Part shown: in pieces, positions 8,377 to 16,941 of the stretch
Layout of the letters: every line of letters starts with the position of its first letter
How positions within the stretch are numbered: position 1 is the first letter of the stretch
Assembly: GCA_900548385.1 (NCBI GenBank)
Contig: URKJ01000005.1
Location: forward strand, 62,001 to 126,000
DNA: 64,000 nucleotides
Direction of reading: 5' to 3'
Source of the DNA: an uncultured bacterium
Lineage (GTDB): Bacteria; Verrucomicrobiota; Lentisphaeria; Victivallales; UBA1829
Position numbers and translations under genes: made by a program
Notes under the pieces: generated by a model
Databases searched by the model: none
Seen by the model: the letters and a program-made list of their open reading frames with translations, nothing else
Told to the model about the DNA's origin: nothing

Positions 8377-9624
8377 ATGTTGGAACATCATGTCGGGGTG
8401 CCGTTTTTTCAGACAAAAAAATTTATGGTCCTGGTATTGTTTTTCGTGACATTCCGGATTCTCTGCGGGATATTGTTTTCCGGCAGACCTGTCACGCAGC
8501 TGGTGGATACCTACGTTTATTCGCATTATCTGATTTCCTATGATCTGGGCTTTATTACGCGTGGACTGGTCGGAACGGTGTTCAATTATCTGTTTCCCCT
8601 GATGAACGTCACGGTCTATTTTCTGTTGACGATTCTGCTGCCCGCCGGCGTGTATTTGTGGCTTGCGGTCTTTTTTGTAAAGGAGGTCCGCCGGTCTGCC
8701 AATCCGCATTTTCTGCTTCTGCTCGGTCTGCTGTTTTTTTCTCTGCCGCCGGTGTTTTTACCGTTCCGGGATCTCGGACGGTTCGATATTCTGCTCTATG
8801 TCATTACGCTGCTTTGTCTTGGCGCGATCTATTCCAGGCCGGAATCACGGCTGAAGTGGAGTATTCTGCTTCTGCTGCCGCTGGGGGCGCTGATCCATGA
8901 AGTGATTTATTTCATGTTTATTCCGTCGATTCTTGTGATGCTGCTTCTGAAGGCCGGAAAAGACGGTATGGAAAACCGGGTGCTGTTTGCAGTTTCCGCA
9001 GTTCTGCTGACGGGATTGTTTGTTCTGCTGTTTTTTGCTCAGCAGAATCTGCCGCCATGGGCGGAACTGGAAAAATATCTGCGGGAGAATAATGTGCTGA
9101 ACTACAATCCGCCGGATGAGGTGACACTGGATTGTTATTCCGGTTATACGTTTTCGGAACATCTGAAAATGGTCCGGAATTTTTATATCAGCAGGTCGTC
9201 GCCGTTCGGATTCACGTTTCTGTGGACGATTCCTGTTGTTCTGCCGCTGATTTTCCTGCTGGTGCGGATGTGGCGTGCGGTGCTTTGCCAGCTGTATCAG
9301 CGGAAGTTCGCGGGGCGGTTCCTGCTGTTTCTGCTTTGTGCCGCGCCGCAGAGTGCTTTGATCATGGTTGTGGTCGGATTGGATTTCACCCGCTGGATCT
9401 GGGCGTGGCTTTTCAGTAATTTCACGCTTCTGTTTCTGCTTGGTTCCGACCGGCAGTTTTCGCTTTCTCTGGAAGAAAGCGGGAACGCGATGCGGTGGTG
9501 CGTTCCGGGATGTTGCCTGTTTTATTTGCTGATGGGGCAGTGCACCCTGTTCGCATTTGCCGATCTGCCGTACAATCTGGGGCTGCTGACGATGAATATC
9601 GTTCAGTATTTCGGCTGGCAGTGA
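8377..9624 (+). CDS. Polytopic membrane protein of unknown function
   Basis: 415 aa with roughly ten hydrophobic segments and a hydrophilic loop near 230-270. I do not recognise the family with confidence. The first loop (about residues 40-65, TYVYSHYLISYDLGFITRGL) resembles the short aromatic/RGL loop seen in some integral-membrane glycosyltransferase-like or EpsG-like proteins, but no catalytic motif can be assigned. The start is supported by a GAGGG site 9 bases upstream. It stands alone between the MFS gene and efp, which has its own promoter. Confidence 0.7.
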   Translation: MLEHHVGVPFFQTKKFMVLVLFFVTFRILCGILFSGRPVTQLVDTYVYSHYLISYDLGFITRGLVGTVFNYLFPLMNVTVYFLLTILLPAGVYLWLAVFFVKEVRRSANPHFLLLLGLLFFSLPPVFLPFRDLGRFDILLYVITLLCLGAIYSRPESRLKWSILLLLPLGALIHEVIYFMFIPSILVMLLLKAGKDGMENRVLFAVSAVLLTGLFVLLFFAQQNLPPWAELEKYLRENNVLNYNPPDEVTLDCYSGYTFSEHLKMVRNFYISRSSPFGFTFLWTIPVVLPLIFLLVRMWRAVLCQLYQRKFAGRFLLFLLCAAPQSALIMVVVGLDFTRWIWAWLFSNFTLLFLLGSDRQFSLSLEESGNAMRWCVPGCCLFYLLMGQCTLFAFADLPYNLGLLTMNIVQYFGWQ

Positions 9625-9642
9625 ATTCTGTTACCGCCGGAT

Positions 9643-9671
9643 TTGAATTTTTCCGTTTCCGGTGCTATATT
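9643..9671 (+). promoter_or_regulatory. Promoter for efp-epmA
   Basis: TTGAAT (9643-9648), 17 bases, TATATT (9666-9671), about 40 bases before the efp start. Good match to the sigma-70 pattern and ideal spacing. Confidence 0.6.
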
Positions 9672-9711
9672 ATAAGGCTTTAAATACAATCAACTCAATT
9701 AAGAGGTAACC

Positions 9712-10281
9712 ATGTACAGTGCATCTGATCTGAAAAAAGGACTGAAAATCGAAATCGACGGTATGCCGTGGGTCATTACGGACTTTGACTTCTGCAAGCC
9801 CGGAAAAGGCACGGCGCTCTATCGTTGCAGACTCAAAAACCTCGTCAACGGCGCAGGTATGGACCGTACGTTCCGCCCGGTCGACAAAGTCGGCAAACCG
9901 GACCTTGAAGAACGTGAAATGCACTACATTTATCAGGAAGGCGAGAACTTCGTGTTCAGCGATTCCGAATCTTATGAGGAAATCCGCATTCCCGGAGAAA
10001 AACTCGGCAACAAGAGCAAATTCCTCGTGGAAGACGCTCTCTGTTCCGCAGTATTTTTCAACGGAACACCGATCGACATCACCCTGCCGACCTGGTATAT
10101 CGCCGTTGTTTCCGAAACGGAACCCGGCGCCCGCGGCGATACCGCTTCCTCCAACGTGATGAAACCCGCCAAGATCGAGAACGGTTATGAACTCATGGTT
10201 CCGCTGTTCATCAACTCCGGCGACACCATCAAGATCGACACCCGCACAGGCGAATATGCCGAGCGCGTCAATAAAGCCTGA
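9712..10281 (+). CDS. efp: Translation elongation factor P
   Basis: 189 aa, the standard EF-P length, with the KOW-like N-terminal domain, the central OB domain and the C-terminal domain ending IKIDTRTGEYAERV. EF-P relieves ribosome stalling at polyproline. The modification loop reads CKPGKGTA, with Lys32 as the residue that would be beta-lysylated or lysylated. The next gene encodes EpmA, the enzyme that modifies exactly this Lys, which supports the lysine-type EF-P class. A ribosome site AAGAGG lies 7-8 bases before the start. Codon use differs slightly from neighbours (more C-ending codons), as expected for a highly expressed gene. Confidence 0.97.
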   Translation: MYSASDLKKGLKIEIDGMPWVITDFDFCKPGKGTALYRCRLKNLVNGAGMDRTFRPVDKVGKPDLEEREMHYIYQEGENFVFSDSESYEEIRIPGEKLGNKSKFLVEDALCSAVFFNGTPIDITLPTWYIAVVSETEPGARGDTASSNVMKPAKIENGYELMVPLFINSGDTIKIDTRTGEYAERVNKA

Positions 10282-11188
10282 GTCGCTGGTTTATCTGTCG
10301 GATCGTATCAGGGCATTCGAGTTCCGCTCGAATGCCCTTTTCCTGACCCGTGATTTTTTCCGGCGCAATGATTTCTTTGAAGTCGAAACACCGATTGCCA
10401 TCCGCGCACCCGCCGCCGAAGAATACATCGAAGCTCCGCAACTGAAGAACGGACTCTTTCTGCGTTCGTCGCCGGAGCTGGAGATGAAACGTCTTCTTGC
10501 CGCCGGGCTGAAGCGCATTTATGAGCTCGCCCCCTGTTTCCGTGCCGGAGAAAACGGACGTCTCCACCGCCAGGAATTCACGATGCTGGAGTGGTATATG
10601 GCGGGGGCGGATTACCGGGAGATGCTGGAGTTCACCATTGCTCTGATCCGTCATCTTGCAAAAGAACTTCATGTTCCGGAAACGGTTTGCGATGTGGCGC
10701 AGGAGTGGCAGCTGATTTCCGTTCGCGACGCTTTCCGCGAGTTCGCCGGGGAGAACGCCGACCGCTGCGCGGAGGAAGAGGCGCTGTTTGAGACGGTTCT
10801 GGTGGAAAAAGTGGAACCGAACCTTCCGAAAGACAAGCCGTGCGTTCTGATTGACTATCCGATCCGTTTCGGCGCGTTCGCTCGTCCGAAACCGGAGGAC
10901 CCGACGCTCGCCGAACGGTGGGAGATCTATATCCACGGCGTGGAAGTCGCCAATGCTTACGGAGAGCTTGTGGATCCGGTGGAGCAGGAGGCGCGTTTTT
11001 TGAAATACAACCGGAAACGCGCGGAAAACGGGTTGTCGCAATATCCCGACGCGACCGGTTTTCTGGAGGCGATCCGCTATGGCATTCCGCCGTCTTCCGG
11101 CTGTGCGCTCGGATTCGACCGGATTGTGATGCTGCTGTTCGGAGCAAAAACTCTTGCGGATGTTTCGTTTCCGCTTGATCTTGACTGA
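10256..11188 (+). CDS. epmA: EF-P lysine ligase EpmA (PoxA/GenX)
   Basis: 310 aa class II lysyl-tRNA-synthetase paralogue without the anticodon-binding domain, matching the roughly 325 aa of EpmA. Visible are motif 2 (RIYELAPCFRAGE followed by RLHRQEFTMLEW) and motif 3 (GCALGFDRIVMLLFGA). EpmA activates beta-lysine and transfers it to the conserved EF-P Lys. The upstream in-frame ATG at 10187 lies deep inside efp; the ATG at 10256 has CAGGCGA in front and yields a normal N-terminus, giving a 26-base overlap with efp and likely translational coupling. The EpmB aminomutase that makes beta-lysine is not in the window. Confidence 0.93.
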   Translation: MPSASIKPESLVYLSDRIRAFEFRSNALFLTRDFFRRNDFFEVETPIAIRAPAAEEYIEAPQLKNGLFLRSSPELEMKRLLAAGLKRIYELAPCFRAGENGRLHRQEFTMLEWYMAGADYREMLEFTIALIRHLAKELHVPETVCDVAQEWQLISVRDAFREFAGENADRCAEEEALFETVLVEKVEPNLPKDKPCVLIDYPIRFGAFARPKPEDPTLAERWEIYIHGVEVANAYGELVDPVEQEARFLKYNRKRAENGLSQYPDATGFLEAIRYGIPPSSGCALGFDRIVMLLFGAKTLADVSFPLDLD

Positions 11189-11199
11189 AAGGTTTTACG

Positions 11200-11994
11200 A
11201 TGAATATCCGGTCGTTGATGGATGAGCTGTTCCGCTGGTGCGAGGATGGCGGCCCGCATGATTATTCCGCCACCTGTGATACCCTGAAAGCCGGTGATCC
11301 CGGTACGGAACTCCGCAAGGTTGCCGTTGCCATGTTTGCGACGCCGGATCTGATCCGTGAGGCGCATGCGTGGGGCGCCGAACTTCTGATTGTTCACGAA
11401 CCGACTTTTTACGATCATTATGACCGGATGCCGGAGCATGATCCGGTTGCAGACGCCAAAGCGGCGCTTCTGAAAGAAACGGGGCTTGCCGTTTGGCGGT
11501 ATCACGATCATCCGCATGTCAAATATACGGATATGATCGGAGAGGGGGAAGTGAAGTATCTCGGGCTGGAGGGCGAATGGACCAAAGGTCCGCATATTGC
11601 GGTCAACCGGTTCCGTTTAGCTGCGCCGATGACGCCGCGGGAGCTGGGCAGACGGTTCCGGGAGAAGCTGAATGCGCGGCATGTGCGCATTTGCGGAGCC
11701 GCGGATGTTCCCTGTTCCAACCTTTCCCTCTGCTTCGGGACTCCTGCCGGAGTGTTTGAAGAGCTTTGCGATCCGGAAATCGACATCGTTCTGACCGGGG
11801 AAGCGTGTGAGTGGAAGCTCGGAGAATATGCCCGCGACGCCGGACAGCTCGGATTCCGCAAGGCGCTGATGATTCTGGGGCATATCCCGTCCGAACGCGA
11901 GGGGATGCGTCTGCTGGCGGAATTGATGTGTCAGCGGTTCGATCAGTTCGAGACCCGTTATTTTGAATGCGGTGAAGTATACTGTGCTCCCTGA
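11200..11994 (+). CDS. Nif3-like dinuclear metal-centre protein
   Basis: 264 aa of the NIF3/YbgI family. The N-terminal half carries LLIVHEPTFYDH and YRYHDH-like metal ligands (WRYHDHPHVKYTD), and the C-terminal half has the ligand stretch DIVLTGEACEWKLGEYARDAG, which replaces the usual HxxxE arrangement with E-only residues. The biochemical role of the family is not settled (metal-dependent hydrolase or GTP cyclohydrolase-related). The start has AAAGG 7 bases upstream and lies 11 bases after epmA, so it is probably cotranscribed with efp-epmA. It is divergent from the common Nif3 (HH in the first motif becomes HE), so it may be a subfamily with altered metal binding. Confidence 0.8.
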   Translation: MNIRSLMDELFRWCEDGGPHDYSATCDTLKAGDPGTELRKVAVAMFATPDLIREAHAWGAELLIVHEPTFYDHYDRMPEHDPVADAKAALLKETGLAVWRYHDHPHVKYTDMIGEGEVKYLGLEGEWTKGPHIAVNRFRLAAPMTPRELGRRFREKLNARHVRICGAADVPCSNLSLCFGTPAGVFEELCDPEIDIVLTGEACEWKLGEYARDAGQLGFRKALMILGHIPSEREGMRLLAELMCQRFDQFETRYFECGEVYCAP

Positions 11995-11996
11995 TG

Positions 11997-12014
11997 CCGT
12001 ATTTCCGAATACGG
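11997..12014. terminator. Hairpin between convergent genes, possible terminator
   Basis: A perfect 7-base stem (CCGTATT / AATACGG) with a TCCG loop lies in the 27-base gap between the Nif3-like gene and the PBP2 gene. There is no clear T-run on either side, so termination efficiency is uncertain. Confidence 0.45.
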
Positions 12015-12021
12015 ATTCCGT

Positions 12022-13893
12022 TCAGCGTTGTTCGCCGGTTCCGAGCCAGCGGGTGAAGAATTCCGCGGCGAGCGGTGCGCAGGTTCTGCCGCCGGCGATT
12101 CCGCGTTCCACCAGAATCGCGATCGCATAGGTTTTGCCGCTGTGTGTTCCGAAGCCGATGAACCAGGTATTTTTATAGCGTTTGTCGCGCGGTCCCACTT
12201 CTGCGGTTCCTGTCTTTCCGGAAAGCTGAATCGCCTCGTTGTGCGCCCGGCGCGAACCGCCGACATCGGAGTTGACGGAGAGGAACATGCCGTAACGGAT
12301 CATTTCAAGAGTCTGCGGAGATGCGGCGAGCCGTCCGTTTGCTTCCGGCTGTTCCGAATAGACCGTCGATCCGTCCGCCGCGAGAATGGATTTCAGGATA
12401 TTCGGTTTCCAGAGTGTTCCGCCGTTGGCTATCGCCGCGGTATACAGAGCCGCCTGAAGCGGGGAGACCAGTACGTCGCCCTGTCCGATTGAGATCAGTG
12501 CGGTATCGAAGGCGGTCCAGCGGCGTTTGTGGGCGCGCGACGGCAACCGTCCCGGTGTTTCCGGCAGGACAAAGCCTGTTTTTGAGCCGATGCCCGCACT
12601 TTTATAGGTCGCCGCGAGACGTTCCAGACCGAGTTTGAGTCCGGATTCGATAAAGTAGTCGTTGCAGGAGACGGCGATTGCATCGTTGAGCGTCACTTCG
12701 CCGTGCCCGTCCGCTTTGATCCAGCAGCGGATCGGATGTCCGCCGACTTTCGTATAGCCGTCGCAATAGACGGTTTCGGTCGGCAGGCTGCCATTTTCCA
12801 GAAGCGAGATCCCGATGAGCGGCTTGATGATGGAGCCGGGGCTGAACGCGCCCTGATAAGCGCGGTTGAAAAGCGGTTTGCGCGGATCGTTGCGCAAACG
12901 TGCATAGTCGGCGGTGGAGATGCGCGGCACGAATTCCGAAGGATCGTAGGAGGGATTGGATGCCATCGCGAGAATATTGCCGTTGGAAGCATCGAGCAGA
13001 ACGATTGCTCCGGTTACGCCGGCAAGAAGGGATTCGGCGATTTTCTGGGCGCGGAAATCAAGAGTGAGGACAAGATCCTTTCCATTGTCCGCCGGAATTT
13101 CCGTTCCGATCGTTTCCCGGACAAATCCGCGGCTGTCCACCAGCACCAGTTTTTTGCCGGGGACTCCGCGCAGAAGAGCCCGTTTTTCATTCGGGACCTC
13201 CGGATTCTCCGCATCCGTTGAGAGCGGCGCCGCGGACCGCAATCCGGCGGGATCCCAGCTGTCATACGCTTTTTCGAGTCCGGACCGCCCGATGGTGTCC
13301 GGAACGTAATAGAAATAACTGTGGCGGTCTGCGGCGGCACGGGGATCTTCGCGTCCGACGTAACCGATCAGCTGCCCGGCGGTTTTGCCGTGCGGATAGG
13401 TGCGCACCGGTGAGGTGACGATGTCCATTCCGCGGATCATCGGTGAGATTTCGTATGCTTTTGCAAGTTCAAACGCGGAGATTTCCCGGAAGACGGTGAT
13501 TGGCAGGCCCGGGTAATAGTTCATGTGCCGGTTGATCGCCTCGCGCGTCAGGATGGGTGTCCGGCCGATTGCCGCCGCCAGACGGTCCGCTTCAAACAGC
13601 ACATGATTGACGGTGCGGCTGCGTTTTCCCGGCCGCCTCATTTCCGAAATATGGAATACGATTTCATAGGACGCCGTATTGCCCGCCAGCATGACGCCGT
13701 CCGCCGTGAAGATGCGTCCGCGCACCGCAGGGATGCGGATCTGGCGGACATACTGTTCGGAGACCTCCCGGCGGATTTGTTCCCCCTGATGGACCTGAAC
13801 CGCCCACAGCCGGATCAGGATCACCGCATAGATGAAGAATACAAAAAATGCGATGATGACGATTCTGAGTTTTGAGACAAATGACGCGTCCAT
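12022..13893 (-). CDS. mrdA: Penicillin-binding protein 2 (elongasome transpeptidase)
   Basis: 623 aa class B PBP. It has one N-terminal membrane helix (about 9-30), the dimerisation/pedestal domain (about 45-240, with RGRIFTADGVMLAGN) and the transpeptidase domain (about 260-610). Active-site motifs are SIIKP (SxxK, serine nucleophile), SCN (SxN) and SGKTGTAE (KTG). It cross-links peptidoglycan during cell elongation. The partner RodA and MreC/D are not beside it here. It follows a small membrane protein by 107 bases. The ribosome site is weak (AAGGA about 17 bases upstream), so translation may be modest or the start slightly different. Confidence 0.94.
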   Translation of the reverse strand: MDASFVSKLRIVIIAFFVFFIYAVILIRLWAVQVHQGEQIRREVSEQYVRQIRIPAVRGRIFTADGVMLAGNTASYEIVFHISEMRRPGKRSRTVNHVLFEADRLAAAIGRTPILTREAINRHMNYYPGLPITVFREISAFELAKAYEISPMIRGMDIVTSPVRTYPHGKTAGQLIGYVGREDPRAAADRHSYFYYVPDTIGRSGLEKAYDSWDPAGLRSAAPLSTDAENPEVPNEKRALLRGVPGKKLVLVDSRGFVRETIGTEIPADNGKDLVLTLDFRAQKIAESLLAGVTGAIVLLDASNGNILAMASNPSYDPSEFVPRISTADYARLRNDPRKPLFNRAYQGAFSPGSIIKPLIGISLLENGSLPTETVYCDGYTKVGGHPIRCWIKADGHGEVTLNDAIAVSCNDYFIESGLKLGLERLAATYKSAGIGSKTGFVLPETPGRLPSRAHKRRWTAFDTALISIGQGDVLVSPLQAALYTAAIANGGTLWKPNILKSILAADGSTVYSEQPEANGRLAASPQTLEMIRYGMFLSVNSDVGGSRRAHNEAIQLSGKTGTAEVGPRDKRYKNTWFIGFGTHSGKTYAIAILVERGIAGGRTCAPLAAEFFTRWLGTGEQR

Positions 13894-14000
13894 GTTTCTG
13901 CCGGGTTCGATCCTTATTGATGCATCGGGGCTGTTACTTTATCGTGCTTTTCTGCGGAAATCAAATATGGAATGCAAGAAAACCGGATTTTTGTTTCCGT

Positions 14001-14300
14001 TCAGCGGAAGGCGGCGATCAGCAGAGCGGCGAACCAGAAGAGCAGAACCAGCACCGCGAATCCGCGCAGACAGTGGCGGAACGCGGTGCGGAAGACCGCT
14101 TTGCCGGAGATTTCCCGTTCCTGCTCCCGGTTCGTCCAGTTGGCGATCCGGTGAGTCAGAAACAGAAAGACCGTCACGAATTCCGCCGCAACGATCAGGG
14201 CGGAATGCAGACGGAACAGCAGAGCGACCGTGAACACCAGAGCAAACAGTGCAAAGGTGTCCCACAGCAGATAACAGATCCGTTTCAGTTCTCCGTTCAT
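14001..14300 (-). CDS. Small membrane protein, function unknown
   Basis: 99 aa with two or three hydrophobic stretches (about 15-50 and 77-97) separated by a charged loop (NREQEREISGK). I do not recognise it; it is too short and has too few helices for MreD. Its start overlaps the end of the DUF4886 hydrolase gene by 4 bases (ATGA), which supports it as a real, coupled gene. It may be cotranscribed with the PBP2 gene downstream. Confidence 0.65.
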   Translation of the reverse strand: MNGELKRICYLLWDTFALFALVFTVALLFRLHSALIVAAEFVTVFLFLTHRIANWTNREQEREISGKAVFRTAFRHCLRGFAVLVLLFWFAALLIAAFR

Positions 14301-15226
14301 CGTTTCACTTGGGGAAATTCATCCACGGCTTTCTGGGCGGTTTCGCGGAGGAACGCCGCGTCTTTATTGCCGATCATATCGGGAACGAACGTCACTTCGG
14401 AGGTCTTGTGCCCGAACAGAGCGGCGAACCAGACGCACGCCTGAAGATACTGTCCGCGTGCATTCAGATGGATTGTGTCGCGCCGGAGTTCCATTTCTCC
14501 GGTTTCCCCGTTTTTCGCCCACCAGATATTGCCGACGAATTCCGAAGCCTGCGGCGGGAGGTCCGGCCAGCGGAGCGTATTGAGCAGTTCGGGGTCATAG
14601 TTCGGAAACAGACCGTCCTGCGCTTTCCGGGCGAGCTGGACGGCGTAACCGGTGGGGATGATCCGGCAGTTGAGTTCCGTTGCAAGTTTGGTGTATGCGG
14701 CGGTCAGGCTGTTGTACATATCCGTCAGGCTGATGTGCCACGGACCGGGATCAAGCGTGACGCCGAGTTCCCGGCAGCGTTCGTATATTCCGGGATTGAA
14801 TTCCCAGACTCCGCCCGGACGGATGCGCGGATCATCCGCACGGTATGCCCAGGTCTGCTGAATCACAACTTCCGCCTGCGGTGCGTGCTGTTTCACATAA
14901 TCGTAAATATAGCCTGCGAACGGCTGCTGGGTTTCCGGCCGCCAGCTGAAATGACTTGCCTGCTGAATGGTGACGATGTCCCACTGTTCCCGGGCGAGGA
15001 TTTCGCGCATTTTGGCGGAGTAATTCTGATACATCCGGTAAACTTTGTCTTTTTCCTCGTTGGTGATGTAGTTCCAGTGACGGTGCAGTTCGCATCCTCC
15101 GTGGTTTGCGCGTTCAAAATGCAGTTCGCATCCGGCGGATTCCACGACCTGCTGCCAGAATGCGGCGAGACTGTCCGTGAAACTGTTGCCGATGGTCAGA
15201 ACTTTCAGACTGTTTTTGCTGTTCAT
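14297..15226 (-). CDS. DUF4886-type SGNH/GDSL hydrolase
   Basis: 309 aa. The N-terminus KVLTIGNSFTDS is the block I motif of the DUF4886 branch of SGNH hydrolases, with Ser as nucleophile in GNSF. WDIVTIQQASH and the C-terminal DTIHLNARGQY (catalytic Asp-x-x-His) complete the pattern. No signal peptide is visible, so it is probably cytoplasmic. Such enzymes remove acyl groups from sugars or polysaccharides; the substrate here is unknown. AAGGGAG stands 8 bases before the start. The gene leads a possible three-gene unit ending in PBP2. Confidence 0.8.
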   Translation of the reverse strand: MNSKNSLKVLTIGNSFTDSLAAFWQQVVESAGCELHFERANHGGCELHRHWNYITNEEKDKVYRMYQNYSAKMREILAREQWDIVTIQQASHFSWRPETQQPFAGYIYDYVKQHAPQAEVVIQQTWAYRADDPRIRPGGVWEFNPGIYERCRELGVTLDPGPWHISLTDMYNSLTAAYTKLATELNCRIIPTGYAVQLARKAQDGLFPNYDPELLNTLRWPDLPPQASEFVGNIWWAKNGETGEMELRRDTIHLNARGQYLQACVWFAALFGHKTSEVTFVPDMIGNKDAAFLRETAQKAVDEFPQVKR

Positions 15227-15364
15227 GAAGTTGCTCCCTTTGATTTATATATGAGTTGTATTTTTGAATATGTGTGATTTCAGGTACTATAGCACAAAAC
15301 GGGAAAAAGCAAATTCCGCTATCCGCTGGAAACGGGTTTTCCTGAAAATTTATCCCCTGTTTTG

Positions 15365-15393
15365 TTGATTTTCGACCGAAGGAAACGTATATT
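15365..15393 (+). promoter_or_regulatory. Promoter for the GltS-type symporter
   Basis: TTGATT (15365-15370), 17 bases, TATATT (15388-15393), about 50 bases before the start codon. Confidence 0.55.
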
Positions 15394-15441
15394 AACAAGT
15401 TCCAGAGTATTCTGTCAATTTCGGAAAGGGAAAGACTTGTC

Positions 15442-16803
15442 ATGGATGCGGTTACATCGTTTTGCGGACTCTGTCTGCTGCTGATTCTCGGAAAGATCCT
15501 GCGGATGTACATTCCGTTGTTTCAAAAACTGTATCTGCCGTCTTCTGTGATCGGCGGCGGGATCGGGCTTCTGCTTGTTTCTGTTTTCAGGGAGGAGATC
15601 CCGCAGAACTGGACCGCCGGCTGGGGACAGATTCCCTCGTTTCTGATTAATATCGTATTTGCCGGGCTTTTTCTCGGAGTCGCCACCCCCGGCCTGCGGA
15701 AAATCTGGAAAGTGACCGCCCCGCAGCTCTGTTACGGACAGATCGTCGCCTGGGGACAGTACATCGTCGGTGTACTTGTGGTGTTTCTGATTCTGGAACC
15801 GCTGTTTCATGTCGGCCCGGCGTTTGCGGCTCTGTTGGAAATGGGATTTGAAGGCGGGCACGGGACAGTTGCCGGGCTTGTGGATACGTTCAACGAATTC
15901 GGCTGGACGCAGGGAAAAGACCTCGGATTTACTGTGGCGACGGTCGGCATGATCTCCGGCGTGGTTCTCGGCATGTGGCTGGTCAATCTTGCCGTCAAAT
16001 ACGGCTGGGTGAAGAACATCCGGCTGTTTGAGGATCAGAGTTCCCATGAACGCAAGGGGATTTATCCCAGTGACGAACAGCCTCCGGCGGGCAAACAGAC
16101 CGTGGCATCGGATTCCATCGACTCGCTGGCGCTTCATGTGGCGATCATCGGACTTGCGGTGACGCTGGGGTATCTGATCCGCGAACTGCTGATCATGGTC
16201 AACACCGTGATGCCTCGGAAAGTTCAGGATCTCCGCTTCCTTGCCAGTTTTCCGTTGTTTCCGCTCTGCATGATCGGCGGATTGATCCTGCAGAAGCTCT
16301 TTACGTTGCTGAGAATGGATTATCTGATCGACCACGGGCTGATGCAGCGTCTTGCCGGCACGTCGCTGGATTTCCTTGTCGTGGCTGCTGTGGTATCAAT
16401 CCGTATTGAATTTGTTGCCGCAAACTGGATGCCGCTGACGATCCTGTGTGTGGCAGGAATCATTTGGAATGTTTCTCTGACCCTCTTTTTTGCTCCGCGC
16501 GTTTTTACGAATTCCTGGTTTGAACGTGCGATCGCCGAGTTCGGGCAGGCTTCCGGCGTCACGGCGACGGGGCTTCTGCTTCTGCGCACGGTCGATCCGG
16601 AAAACAAGACGGTTGCCGCAGAGGCGTTCGGTTACAAACAGCTTCTTCACGAGCCGTTCATGGGGGGCGGCATCTGGACGTCGCTTGCTGCTTCCCTGCT
16701 GCTGACGCAGGGCTTTACCGTGGTCTTTGTTACCAGCATTGTCATGATGGTTTTCTGGCTTCTTTTCTGGTTTTTCGTTCTCCGCAAAGGAGCATATATC
16801 TGA
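15442..16803 (+). CDS. gltS: Sodium/glutamate symporter family protein (GltS)
   Basis: 453 aa, with about ten to twelve hydrophobic segments. The family signature LPSSVIGGGIG follows the first helix, and the pore-loop motif EMGFEGGHGTVAGL corresponds to the GltS GGHGT loop; the second repeat contains EFGQASGVTATGLLLLR. GltS proteins import glutamate with sodium. A polar cytoplasmic insert (about 195-225) splits the two halves. Substrate could also be another dicarboxylate amino acid. It has its own promoter and no obvious operon partner; GGAAAGGG lies upstream of the start. Confidence 0.85.
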   Translation: MDAVTSFCGLCLLLILGKILRMYIPLFQKLYLPSSVIGGGIGLLLVSVFREEIPQNWTAGWGQIPSFLINIVFAGLFLGVATPGLRKIWKVTAPQLCYGQIVAWGQYIVGVLVVFLILEPLFHVGPAFAALLEMGFEGGHGTVAGLVDTFNEFGWTQGKDLGFTVATVGMISGVVLGMWLVNLAVKYGWVKNIRLFEDQSSHERKGIYPSDEQPPAGKQTVASDSIDSLALHVAIIGLAVTLGYLIRELLIMVNTVMPRKVQDLRFLASFPLFPLCMIGGLILQKLFTLLRMDYLIDHGLMQRLAGTSLDFLVVAAVVSIRIEFVAANWMPLTILCVAGIIWNVSLTLFFAPRVFTNSWFERAIAEFGQASGVTATGLLLLRTVDPENKTVAAEAFGYKQLLHEPFMGGGIWTSLAASLLLTQGFTVVFVTSIVMMVFWLLFWFFVLRKGAYI

Positions 16804-16872
16804 GCCGGGACAATCCGTTGCGGATGTTAAAAGTGTAACATTTTTTATCGTAACAGGCAGCGTCTTCCCCTA

Positions 16873-16901
16873 TTGACATTTTCCGGGAAATAGAGTATAA
16901 T
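16873..16901 (+). promoter_or_regulatory. Perfect-consensus sigma-70-type promoter of the glycan operon
   Basis: TTGACA (16873-16878), 17 bases, TATAAT (16896-16901): both boxes match the consensus at every base with ideal spacing, the best promoter in the window. Expected start of transcription is near 16908. It drives the LacI regulator and, by gene spacing, probably the pseudopilin and glycosidase genes behind it. Confidence 0.75.
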
Positions 16902-16941
16902 GTATACCGGAAAACAAAGATATGGAAGGGCGTCAGCCGGT

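Noticed and set aside
14001..14300. MreD
   Set aside because: Only 99 residues with two or three helices; MreD is about 160 residues with five or more.
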